Shown: positions 53,770 through 63,018 of the stretch, piece by piece
Layout of the letters: each line of letters opens with the position of its first letter
Numbering within the stretch: the stretch's first letter is position 1
Assembly: GCF_021513235.1 (NCBI RefSeq)
Contig: NZ_CP090976.1
Span: 124,001 to 188,000 of the forward strand
DNA from: Kaistella sp. 97-N-M2
Lineage (GTDB): Bacteria; Bacteroidota; Bacteroidia; Flavobacteriales; Weeksellaceae
Direction: 5' to 3'
Length of the DNA stretch: 64,000 nucleotides
Made by a program: the position numbers and the translations under genes
Notes under the pieces: model-generated
Told to the model about the DNA's origin: nothing
What the model saw: only the letters and a program-made list of their open reading frames with translations
Databases searched by the model: none

Positions 53770-55617
53770 TTACAGTATAAATTTCGGTAAAGAAAAACAG
53801 AAAGTTGAACCTTTTCCGAACGTACTGTGAACCCATATTTGGCCTTTTGACCGCTCAATAATCTGCGCGGAAATAAAAAGACCTAAGCCTAGTCCCGGAA
53901 AAGTTGTCTGTTCATCACCACTCACGCGGTAATACTGTTCAAATACCTTATCTTTTTTGTCTTCAGGCAAGCCGATTCCGAAATCCTGTACCGAAAAATG
54001 AATATCTTCTGAAACGCTTTCACAGCGAACGACGATTTTTTGGGTGTTGGGAGAATACTTTAAAGCATTGGAAATGAAATTCGTAATTACCTGGCTAACA
54101 CGATCCCTGTCTGCAAAAACCATACCGACCGGAGAGGTGGTAAGCTCGATTTCAAAAGTGGTGGACATTTGTTGCTCCTCCACGGTTTCCAAAACCAATT
54201 TCTCAAAGTCAAAAGGCTCTTCATTCAAATAAATTTTTCCCGAATTAATTTTGGTAACATCTAGAAGATCTCCAATCAGCGAGGTGAGTTTAACAATCTG
54301 GATGTCCATCTTTTTTGCAAAATCTGCATTTTTTTCGTCACCGGTTTTCCGCAGCATCCGTTCCAAAACCTGGGCGTACAATTTGAGGGAAGTTAGCGGC
54401 GTTTTCAGTTCATGGCTGGCAATTCCGAGAAAAGTATCTTTTTGTGCGGCCAAAATTTTGAATTCGTTGATATTTGTACTGGTCCCAATCCAGTGGTTAA
54501 GTTCCCCATCCTCATCCAGCACGGGAGTTGCGCGGTTTAAAAACCAAACATATTGCTTGGTTTGTTGGTCCTGATATCTGCATTCTAACTCAAAAACCTT
54601 TTTTTCCTCACCCGCGGTAATCCACATTTTTTGCAGATGCCGCAGATCTTCGGGATATACGATCTTCGAAAAGTCGAATGTTGCCATCTCCTCCATGGGA
54701 ATGTTGAGGAATTTCAACATGTTTTCATTGTAATAAATAAGGTGCCCCTCAGCATCGGTGGTCCAAACAATCTGGGGCATCGCCTCGGCAAGATCCCGGT
54801 ATTTTTTTACACTTTTCTCCTCTTTCAACCGTTCCATAACCAATTCTGTAACATTTACAGCCACATTTAAGATGGCGTAAATATCACCGTTTGCGTCGCG
54901 GATCGGCCTGTAAGAAAAATTAAAATAGTAAGTCTGAAGTTTGCCGTCGACAATCAAATTAACTTTATCTTCTTTTGCCAGGTAGGGACTGCCGGTTTTG
55001 TAAATATTTTTAAGGATTTGAATAAAAGGTTGACCTTTCAGCTCCGGCAGCGCTTTTTCGAGCGTTAAACCGATTACTTCTTTAGACTTTCCCCAGGATT
55101 TAAGCATTTGGTCATTTGCAAACTCAATGGTCAAATCTTCGCCTTTGTAAATGGCGGTAGAATAATCTGAGATTTCCATCAACTCCTTAAAACGAAGTTC
55201 GCTGTCCCGTAGCTTTTTTTCGTTCAGTACCTGATCTGTAACTTCCGTGGCAACAATGGAAACACCAATAATTTGATTCAACTTATAAACCGGCGCATAT
55301 ATAAAATCGAAATAATGGGCTTCCAACTTTCCGTCCTGCTCCAATAAAGCCTTTACTTTCGATCCCTTGTAAATAATTCCCGTTTCTAAAACTCCGTTTA
55401 AAATGGCCGGAAAACCTTGAGTGGCAATCTCTGGAAGCGCTTCCAGAATAGGAAGTCCAATGATTTCGGGTCCGCGCTGCCAAAAATTCAGGACCTGCTT
55501 ATTGGCATTTTCAATCACCAGATCTTTGCCCATCAAAATCGCTAGACCCACCGGTGCCTGACTGAAAAGTGAGGTTAAAGACTCCACGGCGATGGGATTA
55601 TTCAGAAATTTTTCCAT
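53770..55617 (-). CDS. PAS domain sensor histidine kinase
   Basis: A 615-aa cytoplasmic kinase with no membrane helix. Three PAS-type units occupy about residues 8-130, 140-260 and 275-385, each with the W..K..VIG or related pattern. The phosphoacceptor is His402 in IASHELKTPLTSL. The ATPase domain shows NFISNALKYSP, DFGIGLPEDKKDKVFEQYYR and GLGLGLFIS. It is the first gene of a two-gene unit with the receiver-only protein. The signal may be redox, light or small ligand; no cofactor residue can be assigned. Confidence 0.92.
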   Translation of the reverse strand: MEKFLNNPIAVESLTSLFSQAPVGLAILMGKDLVIENANKQVLNFWQRGPEIIGLPILEALPEIATQGFPAILNGVLETGIIYKGSKVKALLEQDGKLEAHYFDFIYAPVYKLNQIIGVSIVATEVTDQVLNEKKLRDSELRFKELMEISDYSTAIYKGEDLTIEFANDQMLKSWGKSKEVIGLTLEKALPELKGQPFIQILKNIYKTGSPYLAKEDKVNLIVDGKLQTYYFNFSYRPIRDANGDIYAILNVAVNVTELVMERLKEEKSVKKYRDLAEAMPQIVWTTDAEGHLIYYNENMLKFLNIPMEEMATFDFSKIVYPEDLRHLQKMWITAGEEKKVFELECRYQDQQTKQYVWFLNRATPVLDEDGELNHWIGTSTNINEFKILAAQKDTFLGIASHELKTPLTSLKLYAQVLERMLRKTGDEKNADFAKKMDIQIVKLTSLIGDLLDVTKINSGKIYLNEEPFDFEKLVLETVEEQQMSTTFEIELTTSPVGMVFADRDRVSQVITNFISNALKYSPNTQKIVVRCESVSEDIHFSVQDFGIGLPEDKKDKVFEQYYRVSGDEQTTFPGLGLGLFISAQIIERSKGQIWVHSTFGKGSTFCFSLPKFIL

Positions 55618-55759
55618 AAGCGAATTTAATTAAATAATGTTAATTAATAATCTGTCTTTTTGAAGTTTTAAAATAGGTCTTAGGTTTGGAATTGTGCATG
55701 CATGATGCTTAATAGTATGGTAAGATGATATGATTTTTATATGATGAGTCCTACTTTTC

Positions 55760-55791
55760 TTGTCAATATTTAAAATTAATGGTTATATTTG
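55760..55791 (+). promoter_or_regulatory. Promoter of secG
   Basis: A -33 TTG (55760-55762) is 21 bases before the -7 box TATATTTG (55784-55791). The ATG follows 24 bases later. Confidence 0.6.
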
Positions 55792-55815
55792 CACTTCGAA
55801 AACTCATCAATAAAA

Positions 55816-56163
55816 ATGACTACAATATTTACACTCTTCATGATCCTTATCATGATTGCAAGCATCTTACTGATCATCATCGTTATGGCGCAAAATCCGA
55901 AAGGTGGCGGTCTTTCCGGAACTTTCGGCGGAACATCGGCGGCGCAGTTTGGTGTACAGCGAACCAATGATTTTATGGAAAAAGCAACCTGGGGTCTGGG
56001 AGCAATTATTGTAGTACTTATTTTACTAAGTGTAATTTTAACGGCAAAACCGTCCGTAAGTATGCAAAAGGCACCTGCACGAACAGAAGCTCCGGCACCG
56101 CAGACTGCTCCGGGTACGAACAATCCCGCTACACTTCCCGTACAGACACCTGCAGGAAATTAA
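55816..56163 (+). CDS. secG: Preprotein translocase subunit SecG
   Basis: A 115-aa SecG, the small auxiliary subunit of the SecYEG export channel. It has two membrane helices (about 3-25 and 50-70) with the conserved stretch MAQNPKGGGLSGTFGG between them. The C-terminal ~35 residues form an Ala/Pro/Thr-rich tail. ATG at 55816 is used; a TTG upstream in frame lies inside the -7 box. Confidence 0.94.
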   Translation: MTTIFTLFMILIMIASILLIIIVMAQNPKGGGLSGTFGGTSAAQFGVQRTNDFMEKATWGLGAIIVVLILLSVILTAKPSVSMQKAPARTEAPAPQTAPGTNNPATLPVQTPAGN

Positions 56164-56192
56164 GAAGCAAAAATTTACTCATCATAAAAAGA

Positions 56193-56224
56193 AAAAAGAC
56201 ATTCATTAATTTGAATGTCTTTTT
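56193..56224. terminator. Bidirectional terminator between secG and the glycosyltransferase
   Basis: AAAAAGACATTCA (56193-56205) pairs with its exact complement at 56212-56224. The stem has A/T tracts on both sides and lies between converging genes; it overlaps the end of the glycosyltransferase gene. Confidence 0.85.
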
Positions 56225-57051
56225 ATTTTGTTTTGCTCGATGGCGTGTCGCAATTTTAAACCGGCAGAAAGAAATAGGTGTTGAAGCGGCTTCTGCGTTT
56301 TATAATATTTATCCACAAAGATCTGCATAGCGCCGTAAAAACGATTAAGATATTTTAAATCCTTCACCGTGCTTTCGCCTTTGTGATGCAGGATTGAAGA
56401 CTTACCGTAATACCAGTTCTTATAATTTTTTTGCAAAAGCGTAAAGCAGAGATCAATGTCTTCGCCGTACATGAAATATTTCTCGTCTAAACCGCCGATC
56501 TTTAGGTAAAGGTCTTTTTTCATAAGGAGAAAGGCGCCCGTAATAACGTCGACTTCCGCGATGGCGTCCTCTTCGATATCATTGCGGTAATAGGATTTCG
56601 ATGTGTTTTTCCGAATGTTGGTGAAGAGTTTTTCAAAAGAATTAAACATATCCGGCACGGAGCGTTTACTTTCGGGCAAAAAATGACCCTCCGCGTCATG
56701 CATACGCACTCCCAAACATCCGAAGTTCGGTTGGCGGTCTGCAAAACCAATGATTTTAAACATTTCCGAATCTTCCAGTTCCGTATCCGGATTTAAAAGA
56801 AGAATGTATTCTCCGCGTGCTTCCCGAACGGCTTTATTGTTCGCCACGGCGAAACCTTCGTTTTTGGTCGCACCGATAAATTTAAATTCCGGGAATTCGG
56901 TTTTTAATCTTTTCCAGGAAGAATCCGGCGAGTTATTGTCGATCACAACTACTTCATAAGCCACATTCTGTACAAATTTTTGAATGGATGCAAGGCAGTT
57001 TCTTAAGAGATCGGTAACGTTATAATTGACAATAATAATGGACAGCTTCAT
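56206..57051 (-). CDS. Family 2 glycosyltransferase (rhamnosyltransferase-like)
   Basis: A 281-aa GT-A glycosyltransferase of family 2. It starts MKLSIIIVNYNV, with VVVIDNNSPDSS, the metal site in LLLNPDTELE and the acceptor region VDVITGAFLLMKKDLYLKIGG ending in DIDLCF. It resembles enzymes that add rhamnose or similar sugars to surface glycans. It overlaps the next gene upstream by 4 bases, so two glycosyltransferases are made together. Confidence 0.9.
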   Translation of the reverse strand: MKLSIIIVNYNVTDLLRNCLASIQKFVQNVAYEVVVIDNNSPDSSWKRLKTEFPEFKFIGATKNEGFAVANNKAVREARGEYILLLNPDTELEDSEMFKIIGFADRQPNFGCLGVRMHDAEGHFLPESKRSVPDMFNSFEKLFTNIRKNTSKSYYRNDIEEDAIAEVDVITGAFLLMKKDLYLKIGGLDEKYFMYGEDIDLCFTLLQKNYKNWYYGKSSILHHKGESTVKDLKYLNRFYGAMQIFVDKYYKTQKPLQHLFLSAGLKLRHAIEQNKIKRHSN

Positions 57052-57854
57052 TTCCCCTGCGATTTTAAATATGTGTTGCGCCCCCTTCTTACGGCATATT
57101 TTAATTTATAAAAAACAAAATAAAGAATATATTCCGAAAGACCAATTTTTTTGAGGCCGTACATTTCTCTGAGATTTTTCTGGAAACCCTTTTCCATCTC
57201 TTTTAAATTGGCCGATAAGCCCGAGACGCCGAAAGACCTTTTCCCCGAATCTGCCAGAAGCAGTTCTTCATTCAAAATGTACATCGAATTTCTAAAGGAT
57301 ATCCGTAACCAGTAATTTAGGTCCTCACCATATTTTTGTGCGCTGTCGAACAGACCAGTGTTCTCCAGGATTTCTCTCCTGAATATAACGGTTGAGGGTT
57401 GTGCTTCATTGCGGAACATTAACTTTCTAAAGGTTATCTCCGCTAAATTTTCAGCGTTAACCCTATAAGGATAAAGAAGTTGCTGTCCTACCCGCTTGGT
57501 GGCGAGAAAATTAACGTTAAAATCTGCATTTTCCAAAATATGCATTTGCCGCGCTGTTTTTTCCGGCAACCATTCGTCATCCGAATCCAGCAAAGCGATA
57601 AACTCTCCTTTTGCACGCTTTAGGCCGGCATTCCGTGCGTTCGAGACGCCGCCATTTTCCTGATTGATAAGAACAATATTCTGATGCGGATTCTGCAGGT
57701 GATAATTTTCGATGATGCTTTTGCTTCCATCTGTGGAACCGTCGTTGATGATGATGATTTCAAATCCACCTTTCCAGGTTTGATTTTTAATGGATTTTAA
57801 AGATTTTTCGATGCTCTTTTCGGCATTGTAAACTGGGATAATTACAGAGATCAC
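57048..57854 (-). CDS. Family 2 glycosyltransferase
   Basis: A 268-aa family 2 glycosyltransferase with MISVIIPVYNAEKSIEKSL, EIIIINDGSTDGS, and the metal-binding LLDSDDEWLP. The C-terminal part carries the EDLNYWLRI acceptor motif. The start is GTG at 57854: an in-frame TAA lies 13-15 bases upstream and no ATG intervenes. Its end overlaps the rhamnosyltransferase-like gene by 4 bases. Substrate unknown. Confidence 0.9.
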   Translation of the reverse strand: MISVIIPVYNAEKSIEKSLKSIKNQTWKGGFEIIIINDGSTDGSKSIIENYHLQNPHQNIVLINQENGGVSNARNAGLKRAKGEFIALLDSDDEWLPEKTARQMHILENADFNVNFLATKRVGQQLLYPYRVNAENLAEITFRKLMFRNEAQPSTVIFRREILENTGLFDSAQKYGEDLNYWLRISFRNSMYILNEELLLADSGKRSFGVSGLSANLKEMEKGFQKNLREMYGLKKIGLSEYILYFVFYKLKYAVRRGRNTYLKSQGK

Positions 57855-57907
57855 GCGTTTTAATCTTTAAATAATTTAAGGCTAAAATAAGAAAATATCT
57901 TTAAAGA

Positions 57908-58519
57908 CTAATCCTTTTCGTTGTAAGGCAATCGTTTCTGAATGGAACGTCCGAGAGAAATCTCATCCGCATATTCCAGTTCGTCACCCACCGAAATGCC
58001 GCGCGCAATCGTAGAAAAATTAACGTCGAAATTTTTGAATTTTCGGTAGATGTAGTAAGACGTTGTATCGCCTTCCATCGTTGCGCTGAGTGCAAAAATA
58101 AGTTCTTTGATCTCCTTGTTTTCGAGTTTTCGCTCGATGGATGAAATATTGAGCTGATTTGGACCGATACCTTCCATAGGAGAAATTTTTCCGCCTAAAA
58201 CGAGATATTTTCCACGGAATTTCCCCGTATTTTCAATGGCCATCACATCGCGAACATCTTCTACAACACACAAAATCTCTTCATTGCGCTTCGGATTCGC
58301 ACAGATTTCGCAAATCTCCGAATCGGAGAAATTATGGCAATCTTTACAGTATTTGATGTCGGTAACAAGTTTTTTTAAAGATTCGCCCAAAGCCAGCGCC
58401 TGACTTTCGGGCTGTTTCAACAAATGCAGCGCAAGCCGCAAGGCCGATTTCCGTCCGATGCCCGGAAGTCCCGAAATTTCCTCTACCGCTTTTGCTAAAA
58501 CTCTACTCGGATAATCCAT
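57908..58519 (-). CDS. recR: Recombination mediator RecR
   Basis: A 203-aa RecR, which with RecF/RecO loads RecA on gapped DNA. It has the N-terminal helix-hairpin-helix ([16 protein letters not shown]), the four-Cys zinc finger ([16 protein letters not shown]), a TOPRIM domain ([13 protein letters not shown]) and the end typical of RecR. Length fits. A -7 box lies 4 bases before its ATG. Confidence 0.96.
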   Translation of the reverse strand: MDYPSRVLAKAVEEISGLPGIGRKSALRLALHLLKQPESQALALGESLKKLVTDIKYCKDCHNFSDSEICEICANPKRNEEILCVVEDVRDVMAIENTGKFRGKYLVLGGKISPMEGIGPNQLNISSIERKLENKEIKELIFALSATMEGDTTSYYIYRKFKNFDVNFSTIARGISVGDELEYADEISLGRSIQKRLPYNEKD

Positions 58520-58523
58520 TGAG

Positions 58524-58531
58524 CAAAGATA
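58524..58531 (-). promoter_or_regulatory. -7 promoter box of recR
   Basis: On the minus strand this is TATCTTTG, 4 bases before the ATG at 58519; the mRNA would be leaderless or nearly so. Confidence 0.55.
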
Positions 58532-58683
58532 GAATTCGAGCCGTAATATTCAAAATTAAATAGGTTGAGATTGAGTTAAGGTGAATGAGGGACGATGGAT
58601 GATGGATAAGAAAGTTTTAGATAAAATTTATAAAGAAAAAATTCAATCGACGTGATTGCCGCGGCAATTGACCTAAAAAATAA

Positions 58684-58691
58684 TATCTTTG
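58684..58691 (+). promoter_or_regulatory. -7 promoter box of the LURP-one-like gene
   Basis: TATCTTTG matches TAnnTTTG, 13 bases before the ATG at 58705. Confidence 0.5.
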
Positions 58692-58704
58692 GAAAAAGTA
58701 AAAA

Positions 58705-59310
58705 ATGGTGCTGAAAAACCTCAATTATCCTCTGGATTTTAAATTTAAAATTACAACGCTTTCCAGCGATTTCAATATAACAGACCGGGATGGCAATTAC
58801 GTCGCGTACGTGCGCCAGAAAATGTTCAAACTGAAAGAAGATGTCATTGTTTTCAGTGACGAAAGCAAATCTCAGGAACTCTTTCAGATTAAAGCCAACC
58901 AATGGATTGATTTTAACGCCTCTTATTCGATGACGGAAGTCGCGAGTGGTAAAAAATTCGGACGTCTCGCAAGACGCGGCATGCAATCCCTCTGGAAATC
59001 CCAATATGATATTTTCGATGAAAACGACGGGTCAAAATACCAGATTAACGAAGATAACGGCTGGGTAAAAGTTCTGGACGGTTTCGTAGGTGAAATTCCA
59101 ATCGTGGGGATGTTCACGGGATATTTCCTCAACCCGTCTTATACGGTGAAAGATAATGCCGGCAAGGAATATTTCCGACTCAAGAAAATGCCGTCTTTAA
59201 TTGGGCGGCGATTCCAACTCGACCGCTTGATCGACATTGCTGATGAAGACGAATCTTTGGTTGTTTTAAGTTTTCTGATGATGGTACTTTTGGAAAGATC
59301 TCGAGGATAA
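58705..59310 (+). CDS. LURP-one/Tubby-like domain protein
   Basis: A 201-aa protein whose layout fits the LURP-one-related (Tubby-like) fold, known from bacterial YxjI. A strand series with KFKITTLSSDFNITDRDGN, YVRQKMFKLKEDVIVF and YTVKDNAGKEYFRLKKMPS is followed by a hydrophobic C-terminal helix (DESLVVLSFLMMVLL). This fold binds lipid in eukaryotic relatives. In bacteria its role is unknown. A lipoprotein gene follows after 15 bases. Confidence 0.7.
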   Translation: MVLKNLNYPLDFKFKITTLSSDFNITDRDGNYVAYVRQKMFKLKEDVIVFSDESKSQELFQIKANQWIDFNASYSMTEVASGKKFGRLARRGMQSLWKSQYDIFDENDGSKYQINEDNGWVKVLDGFVGEIPIVGMFTGYFLNPSYTVKDNAGKEYFRLKKMPSLIGRRFQLDRLIDIADEDESLVVLSFLMMVLLERSRG

Positions 59311-59325
59311 AAAATAAAATATTTC

Positions 59326-59811
59326 ATGAAAAATTTAGTTTCGCTGGTCGTTTTTATGACGAATTTCTCCTGTACTCCAGATCAAAAAGCAGGAGTAAAT
59401 GAATCGCGAACTGTCGAAAAAGCCGCTGTTTTTGACGCTAAAGAAAAAGTGCTTCCGAACAATGCGAAGCTGGAAACCTTTGCTTTTCCCGCTGAAGTTG
59501 AAGGTTGCTCCTGTTATTTCGCAAAAGACAGACAGGATTTTGAGCAGGAAAGATATGTTTATGTGGATGAATTCGGCAAAAATGCTTTTCTAAAATCCGA
59601 GGGAAAAATAATCAAAATTCCGTTAAAAAAAGAAGATTTCGAGGGCGACAAATTCACAAGAAAAATTCAAAATAAAGAAATTTCTGTAGAGATCGACGGA
59701 ATAAAAATAAAAGACATGGAAGAAGTGATGATGTTTGAAGGAAATATGACGGTTACATATAAAACTGGCGAAAAAATAACGACTCCAATTTATGGCGAGT
59801 GCGGCTGTTAA
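59326..59811 (+). CDS. Hypothetical lipoprotein
   Basis: A 161-aa predicted lipoprotein; the signal ends NFSC with Cys16 as the lipid site. The mature part has a CSC pair (VEGCSCYFAKDRQ) and ends GECGC, so Cys-rich positions may bind metal or form disulfides. I know no family. It follows the LURP-one-like gene by 15 bases and is likely co-expressed. Confidence 0.68.
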   Translation: MKNLVSLVVFMTNFSCTPDQKAGVNESRTVEKAAVFDAKEKVLPNNAKLETFAFPAEVEGCSCYFAKDRQDFEQERYVYVDEFGKNAFLKSEGKIIKIPLKKEDFEGDKFTRKIQNKEISVEIDGIKIKDMEEVMMFEGNMTVTYKTGEKITTPIYGECGC

Positions 59812-59834
59812 ATACTATTAAAATTAAGGATTTG

Positions 59835-59864
59835 CGCTTTCGAACTTTTCGGGAGCGTTTTTTT
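59835..59864 (+). terminator. Terminator after the hypothetical lipoprotein
   Basis: CGCTTTCGAA (59835-59844) pairs with TTCGGGAGCG (59848-59857), with two G-T pairs, and runs into a T tract. Confidence 0.6.
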
Positions 59865-59869
59865 ATTTG

Positions 59870-59877
59870 TAAATTTG
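59870..59877 (+). promoter_or_regulatory. -7 promoter box of pepD
   Basis: TAAATTTG matches TAnnTTTG, 19 bases before the ATG at 59897. Confidence 0.5.
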
Positions 59878-59896
59878 AGATCAATAAATCAAAATA

Positions 59897-61339
59897 ATGG
59901 AATTATCTCAATTAGAACCTCAAGTAATCTGGAAAAATTTCGCCGCACTGAATTCGGTACCAAGACCTTCAAAAAAAGAAGAAAAGGTAATTGCCTTCAT
60001 CAAAAGTTTTGGCGAAAATCTGGGATTGCCGACAACGGTTGATGAAGTTGGAAACGTAATCATCAAAAAGCCTGCAACAAAAGGAATGGAAGACCGAAAA
60101 GCCATCGTGCTGCAATCCCACCTCGATATGGTTTGCCAAAAAAATAATGATGTTAATTTCGATTTCGAAACGCAGGGAATTCAGATGGAAGTCGACGGCG
60201 ACTGGGTAAAAGCAAAAGGAACAACTTTAGGAGCAGACAACGGCCTGGGTGTTGCGGCGATTATGAGTGTTTTGGAAAGCACCGACCTTGCACATCCGGA
60301 TCTGGAAGCCCTTTTCACCATCGATGAAGAAACCGGCATGACGGGTGCAATTGGCCTGAAACCCGGACAATTAAAGGGAAAAATTTTATTGAATTTAGAT
60401 ACAGAAGAAGATGACGAAATCGATATCGGTTGCGCAGGCGGCGTCGACGTAACGGCGTCCCAAACTTATCCCGTTGCAAAATCCACTGGCCAGATTGTAA
60501 AAATTACCGTTAAAGGTTTGCAGGGCGGACATTCGGGCATGGATATTCATAAAGGTTTCGGGAATTCAAACGTCATTCTGGGCAGATTTTTATACAGCGG
60601 CCTCGAAAAAGAAAATATTCAGTTAATTTCTATCGACAGCGGCAGTTTGCGCAATGCGATTCCGCGCGAAGGAAACGCGGTGTTTTCCGTTCGAAATGCG
60701 ACTGAATTCATCGAAAATGCAGAAGAATTAAAAGCCTCTATCCTGGAAGAATTTGCAGCAATCGAAAAAGATTTGCAGATTAACATTGAAAATTATTCTA
60801 CAGAAGAAAAAGCCGTTTCCGAAGAGGATTCAAAAAAGATCATTTTGGCTTTAAAAGGTGCGCATAACGGCGTTTACAGAATGTCGCCCGATGTTGCAGA
60901 TCTCGTAGAAACGTCGAACAATATTGCACGGGTGGAACTGAAAGACGGCGCGTTAAGGATTTTAAACCTGTCGCGTTCTTCCGTAGAGTCCTCCAAACAT
61001 GCGGTGGCGGACCAGTTAAAATCTGTTTTCGCCCTCGCGGGCATGAAAGTGGAATTCGGCGGATCTTATCCCGGCTGGAAGCCAAAACCCGGCTCGGAGA
61101 TCGTGAAACTCATGGAGAAAATTTACGAAAAAGACTTCGGCGAAAAACCTCTGGTCGTTGCCTGTCATGCAGGTTTGGAATGTGGCATCATCGGCGCCAA
61201 TTACCCGGAAATGGAAATGGTGAGCTTCGGTCCCACGATTCGCGGCGCACATTCGCCCGACGAAAAAGCCAATATTACTTCGGTGAAAAAATTCTGGGGA
61301 TTTTTGAAAGAGATTTTAGCGGATATTCCGGCAAAATAA
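59897..61339 (+). CDS. pepD: Aminoacyl-histidine dipeptidase PepD
   Basis: A 480-aa M20-family cytosolic dipeptidase that cleaves Xaa-His and other dipeptides with a di-metal centre. The metal and catalytic motifs are LQSHLDMVC (His, Asp), GADNGLGVA (Asp bridging), DEETGMTGA (Glu general base and ligand), the dimerisation-domain GGHSGMD and CHAGLECG near the end. Length fits PepD. It has its own promoter and terminator. Confidence 0.95.
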   Translation: MELSQLEPQVIWKNFAALNSVPRPSKKEEKVIAFIKSFGENLGLPTTVDEVGNVIIKKPATKGMEDRKAIVLQSHLDMVCQKNNDVNFDFETQGIQMEVDGDWVKAKGTTLGADNGLGVAAIMSVLESTDLAHPDLEALFTIDEETGMTGAIGLKPGQLKGKILLNLDTEEDDEIDIGCAGGVDVTASQTYPVAKSTGQIVKITVKGLQGGHSGMDIHKGFGNSNVILGRFLYSGLEKENIQLISIDSGSLRNAIPREGNAVFSVRNATEFIENAEELKASILEEFAAIEKDLQINIENYSTEEKAVSEEDSKKIILALKGAHNGVYRMSPDVADLVETSNNIARVELKDGALRILNLSRSSVESSKHAVADQLKSVFALAGMKVEFGGSYPGWKPKPGSEIVKLMEKIYEKDFGEKPLVVACHAGLECGIIGANYPEMEMVSFGPTIRGAHSPDEKANITSVKKFWGFLKEILADIPAK

Positions 61340-61359
61340 AAGCAATTCAAACCTTTATT

Positions 61360-61393
61360 AAAGCAAAATGCAAATCTGTATTTTGCTTTTTTT
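61360..61393 (+). terminator. Rho-independent terminator after pepD
   Basis: AAAGCAAAAT (61360-61369) pairs with ATTTTGCTTT (61380-61389), followed by T residues, 20 bases after the stop. Confidence 0.75.
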
Positions 61394-61413
61394 ATTCTTT
61401 TAAATTATAAAAA

Positions 61414-61974
61414 ATGACTACCGGGAAATTTCGGCCACGATTAATTATCCTCTCTGATCTCTGGGGAAAAGAAAGATCAGGTTGGGTAAAATATTACACC
61501 AAACACTTAGAAAATTATTTCGAAATTCAATATTATGACTCCTGCGAGCTGGCAGAAATTGACATTTTACATTATCATAAGGAGTCATTACACCAACAAT
61601 TTATCAATGGCGGGATCGACAAGGCGGTTAAAAATTTAAAAATAAAAGAGGATGAAAAAAATTCTGTTTTAGCCTTTAGTATGGGCGGATTTATTGCATG
61701 GAAAGCCATGGTAGAAGGTTTTCCGGCAGAGAATTTGTTTGCGGTTTCTTCGACAAGGCTTAGACAGGAAATTCAAAAACCCCGTGGATTTATTCAACTT
61801 TATTACGCAGAAAACGATAGCTATCGACCGACGGACCGCTGGTTTTTAACGCTCAATTTAGAAAGAGAAATATTTGCAGAGGAAGATCACGACTTCTATC
61901 AAAAGGAAAATGTTGGAAAATTAATTTCTCAAAAAATAATCCAACATTTTAAAAATACAGGGCAACTTCCTTAA
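61414..61974 (+). CDS. Alpha/beta hydrolase-like protein
   Basis: A 186-aa cytosolic protein with an alpha/beta-hydrolase layout. The strand IILSDLWG opens the fold, and the nucleophile elbow appears as LAFSMGGFIAW (GxSxG-like FSMGG). A late acid-containing strand YYAENDSYRP and a His in EEDHDFYQ complete a possible triad. It is shorter than typical members. Substrate unknown; it converges with an SDR gene. Confidence 0.75.
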   Translation: MTTGKFRPRLIILSDLWGKERSGWVKYYTKHLENYFEIQYYDSCELAEIDILHYHKESLHQQFINGGIDKAVKNLKIKEDEKNSVLAFSMGGFIAWKAMVEGFPAENLFAVSSTRLRQEIQKPRGFIQLYYAENDSYRPTDRWFLTLNLEREIFAEEDHDFYQKENVGKLISQKIIQHFKNTGQLP

Positions 61975-61989
61975 TTGCAGTATAACTTT

Positions 61990-63018
61990 TTATTTTATAT
62001 TTAATTTTTTCTTTGATTTTTTACCTTTCTTTTTTGAAGCCGTGAGTAAAAATCCCAGTCCCAAACCCAATCCCATCATCAAAACAGTTTGCGTTTTTTT
62101 GGAGGGCACGGGAAGGGCCATTTCGCCATAAATTCGCATGGGACTTTCCGAAGGATATCTTACGTTTCCGTCGGTGTTTGTTTCTGCATCTGGTTTCATG
62201 GTGAGTCTCATTGCAGCGGACGCGGTGTTGATAATGGCTCTTGGAAACAGACCATACAAAACTTTCATAACGGCGGCATAACCATCGGTAATAATGCTCT
62301 TTTTCGGATTTTTTGCCGCTTCAACCATTTGGGCAGCCAGCTTGCGCGGATCTGTGGAAAAAGGTGGAATTTTAAAATCGAGGCCGGAATATTTCGCAGA
62401 ATGCATGTTACCGGTGGAGCGCTGAATTCCGGGATAAAGTCCCACGACATGAATATTTGGCTCATCGGAAAGTTCGCCCTGCAGGCCTTCCACCATTCCC
62501 CTGATACCGAATTTTGTACTGGAATACGCCGTTGAATAGGGCGCTGGCATCCAGCCACCAATGGAAACGTTGTTAATTAAAACGCCTTCTTTCTGACGTT
62601 TAAAAATGGGAATTGCAGCATAAGCGCCGTGTATGTAGCCCAGAAGGTTTGTTTTTACGACCTGATCGATACTTTCCAGCGGAATTTCTTCGAATTTTCC
62701 GCTTGCCATAACGCCCGCATTATTCACCCAGAAATCAATTCTTCCGTTGAACTGCAAAGCTTTCTGTGCAAGATTTTCAACTTCTTCCGCGACGGAAACG
62801 TCGGTTGGTACGCCTAACGAAACCACTCCCAAATCGTGACAAAGTGCGACGGTTTCGTCCAGACCTTTTTGTCCGCGGGCGGCAACCACGACATTGCAGC
62901 CTTCCAAAGCAAAAGCTTCCGCCGCAGCGCGGCCTACTCCACTTGTTCCGCCGGTGATAACGACTGTTTTTCCGGCAAGGGTTCTATAATTTTCTTCCTG
63001 TTTATTACTGGTTTTCAT
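61990..63018 (-). CDS. SDR family oxidoreductase
   Basis: A 342-aa classical SDR with a long tail. The cofactor motif is GGTSGVGRAA, then NNAGV, the catalytic Ser in NNVSIGGW and YSSTK (Tyr, Lys), all intact. After ~250 residues comes an extension with a hydrophobic stretch (VLMMGLGLGLGFLL) and a lysine-rich end (KKKGKKSKKK), so it may anchor to the inner membrane. Substrate unknown. It resembles the SDR subfamily annotated as membrane-associated oxidoreductases in Bacteroidetes. Confidence 0.88.
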   Translation of the reverse strand: MKTSNKQEENYRTLAGKTVVITGGTSGVGRAAAEAFALEGCNVVVAARGQKGLDETVALCHDLGVVSLGVPTDVSVAEEVENLAQKALQFNGRIDFWVNNAGVMASGKFEEIPLESIDQVVKTNLLGYIHGAYAAIPIFKRQKEGVLINNVSIGGWMPAPYSTAYSSTKFGIRGMVEGLQGELSDEPNIHVVGLYPGIQRSTGNMHSAKYSGLDFKIPPFSTDPRKLAAQMVEAAKNPKKSIITDGYAAVMKVLYGLFPRAIINTASAAMRLTMKPDAETNTDGNVRYPSESPMRIYGEMALPVPSKKTQTVLMMGLGLGLGFLLTASKKKGKKSKKKLNIK

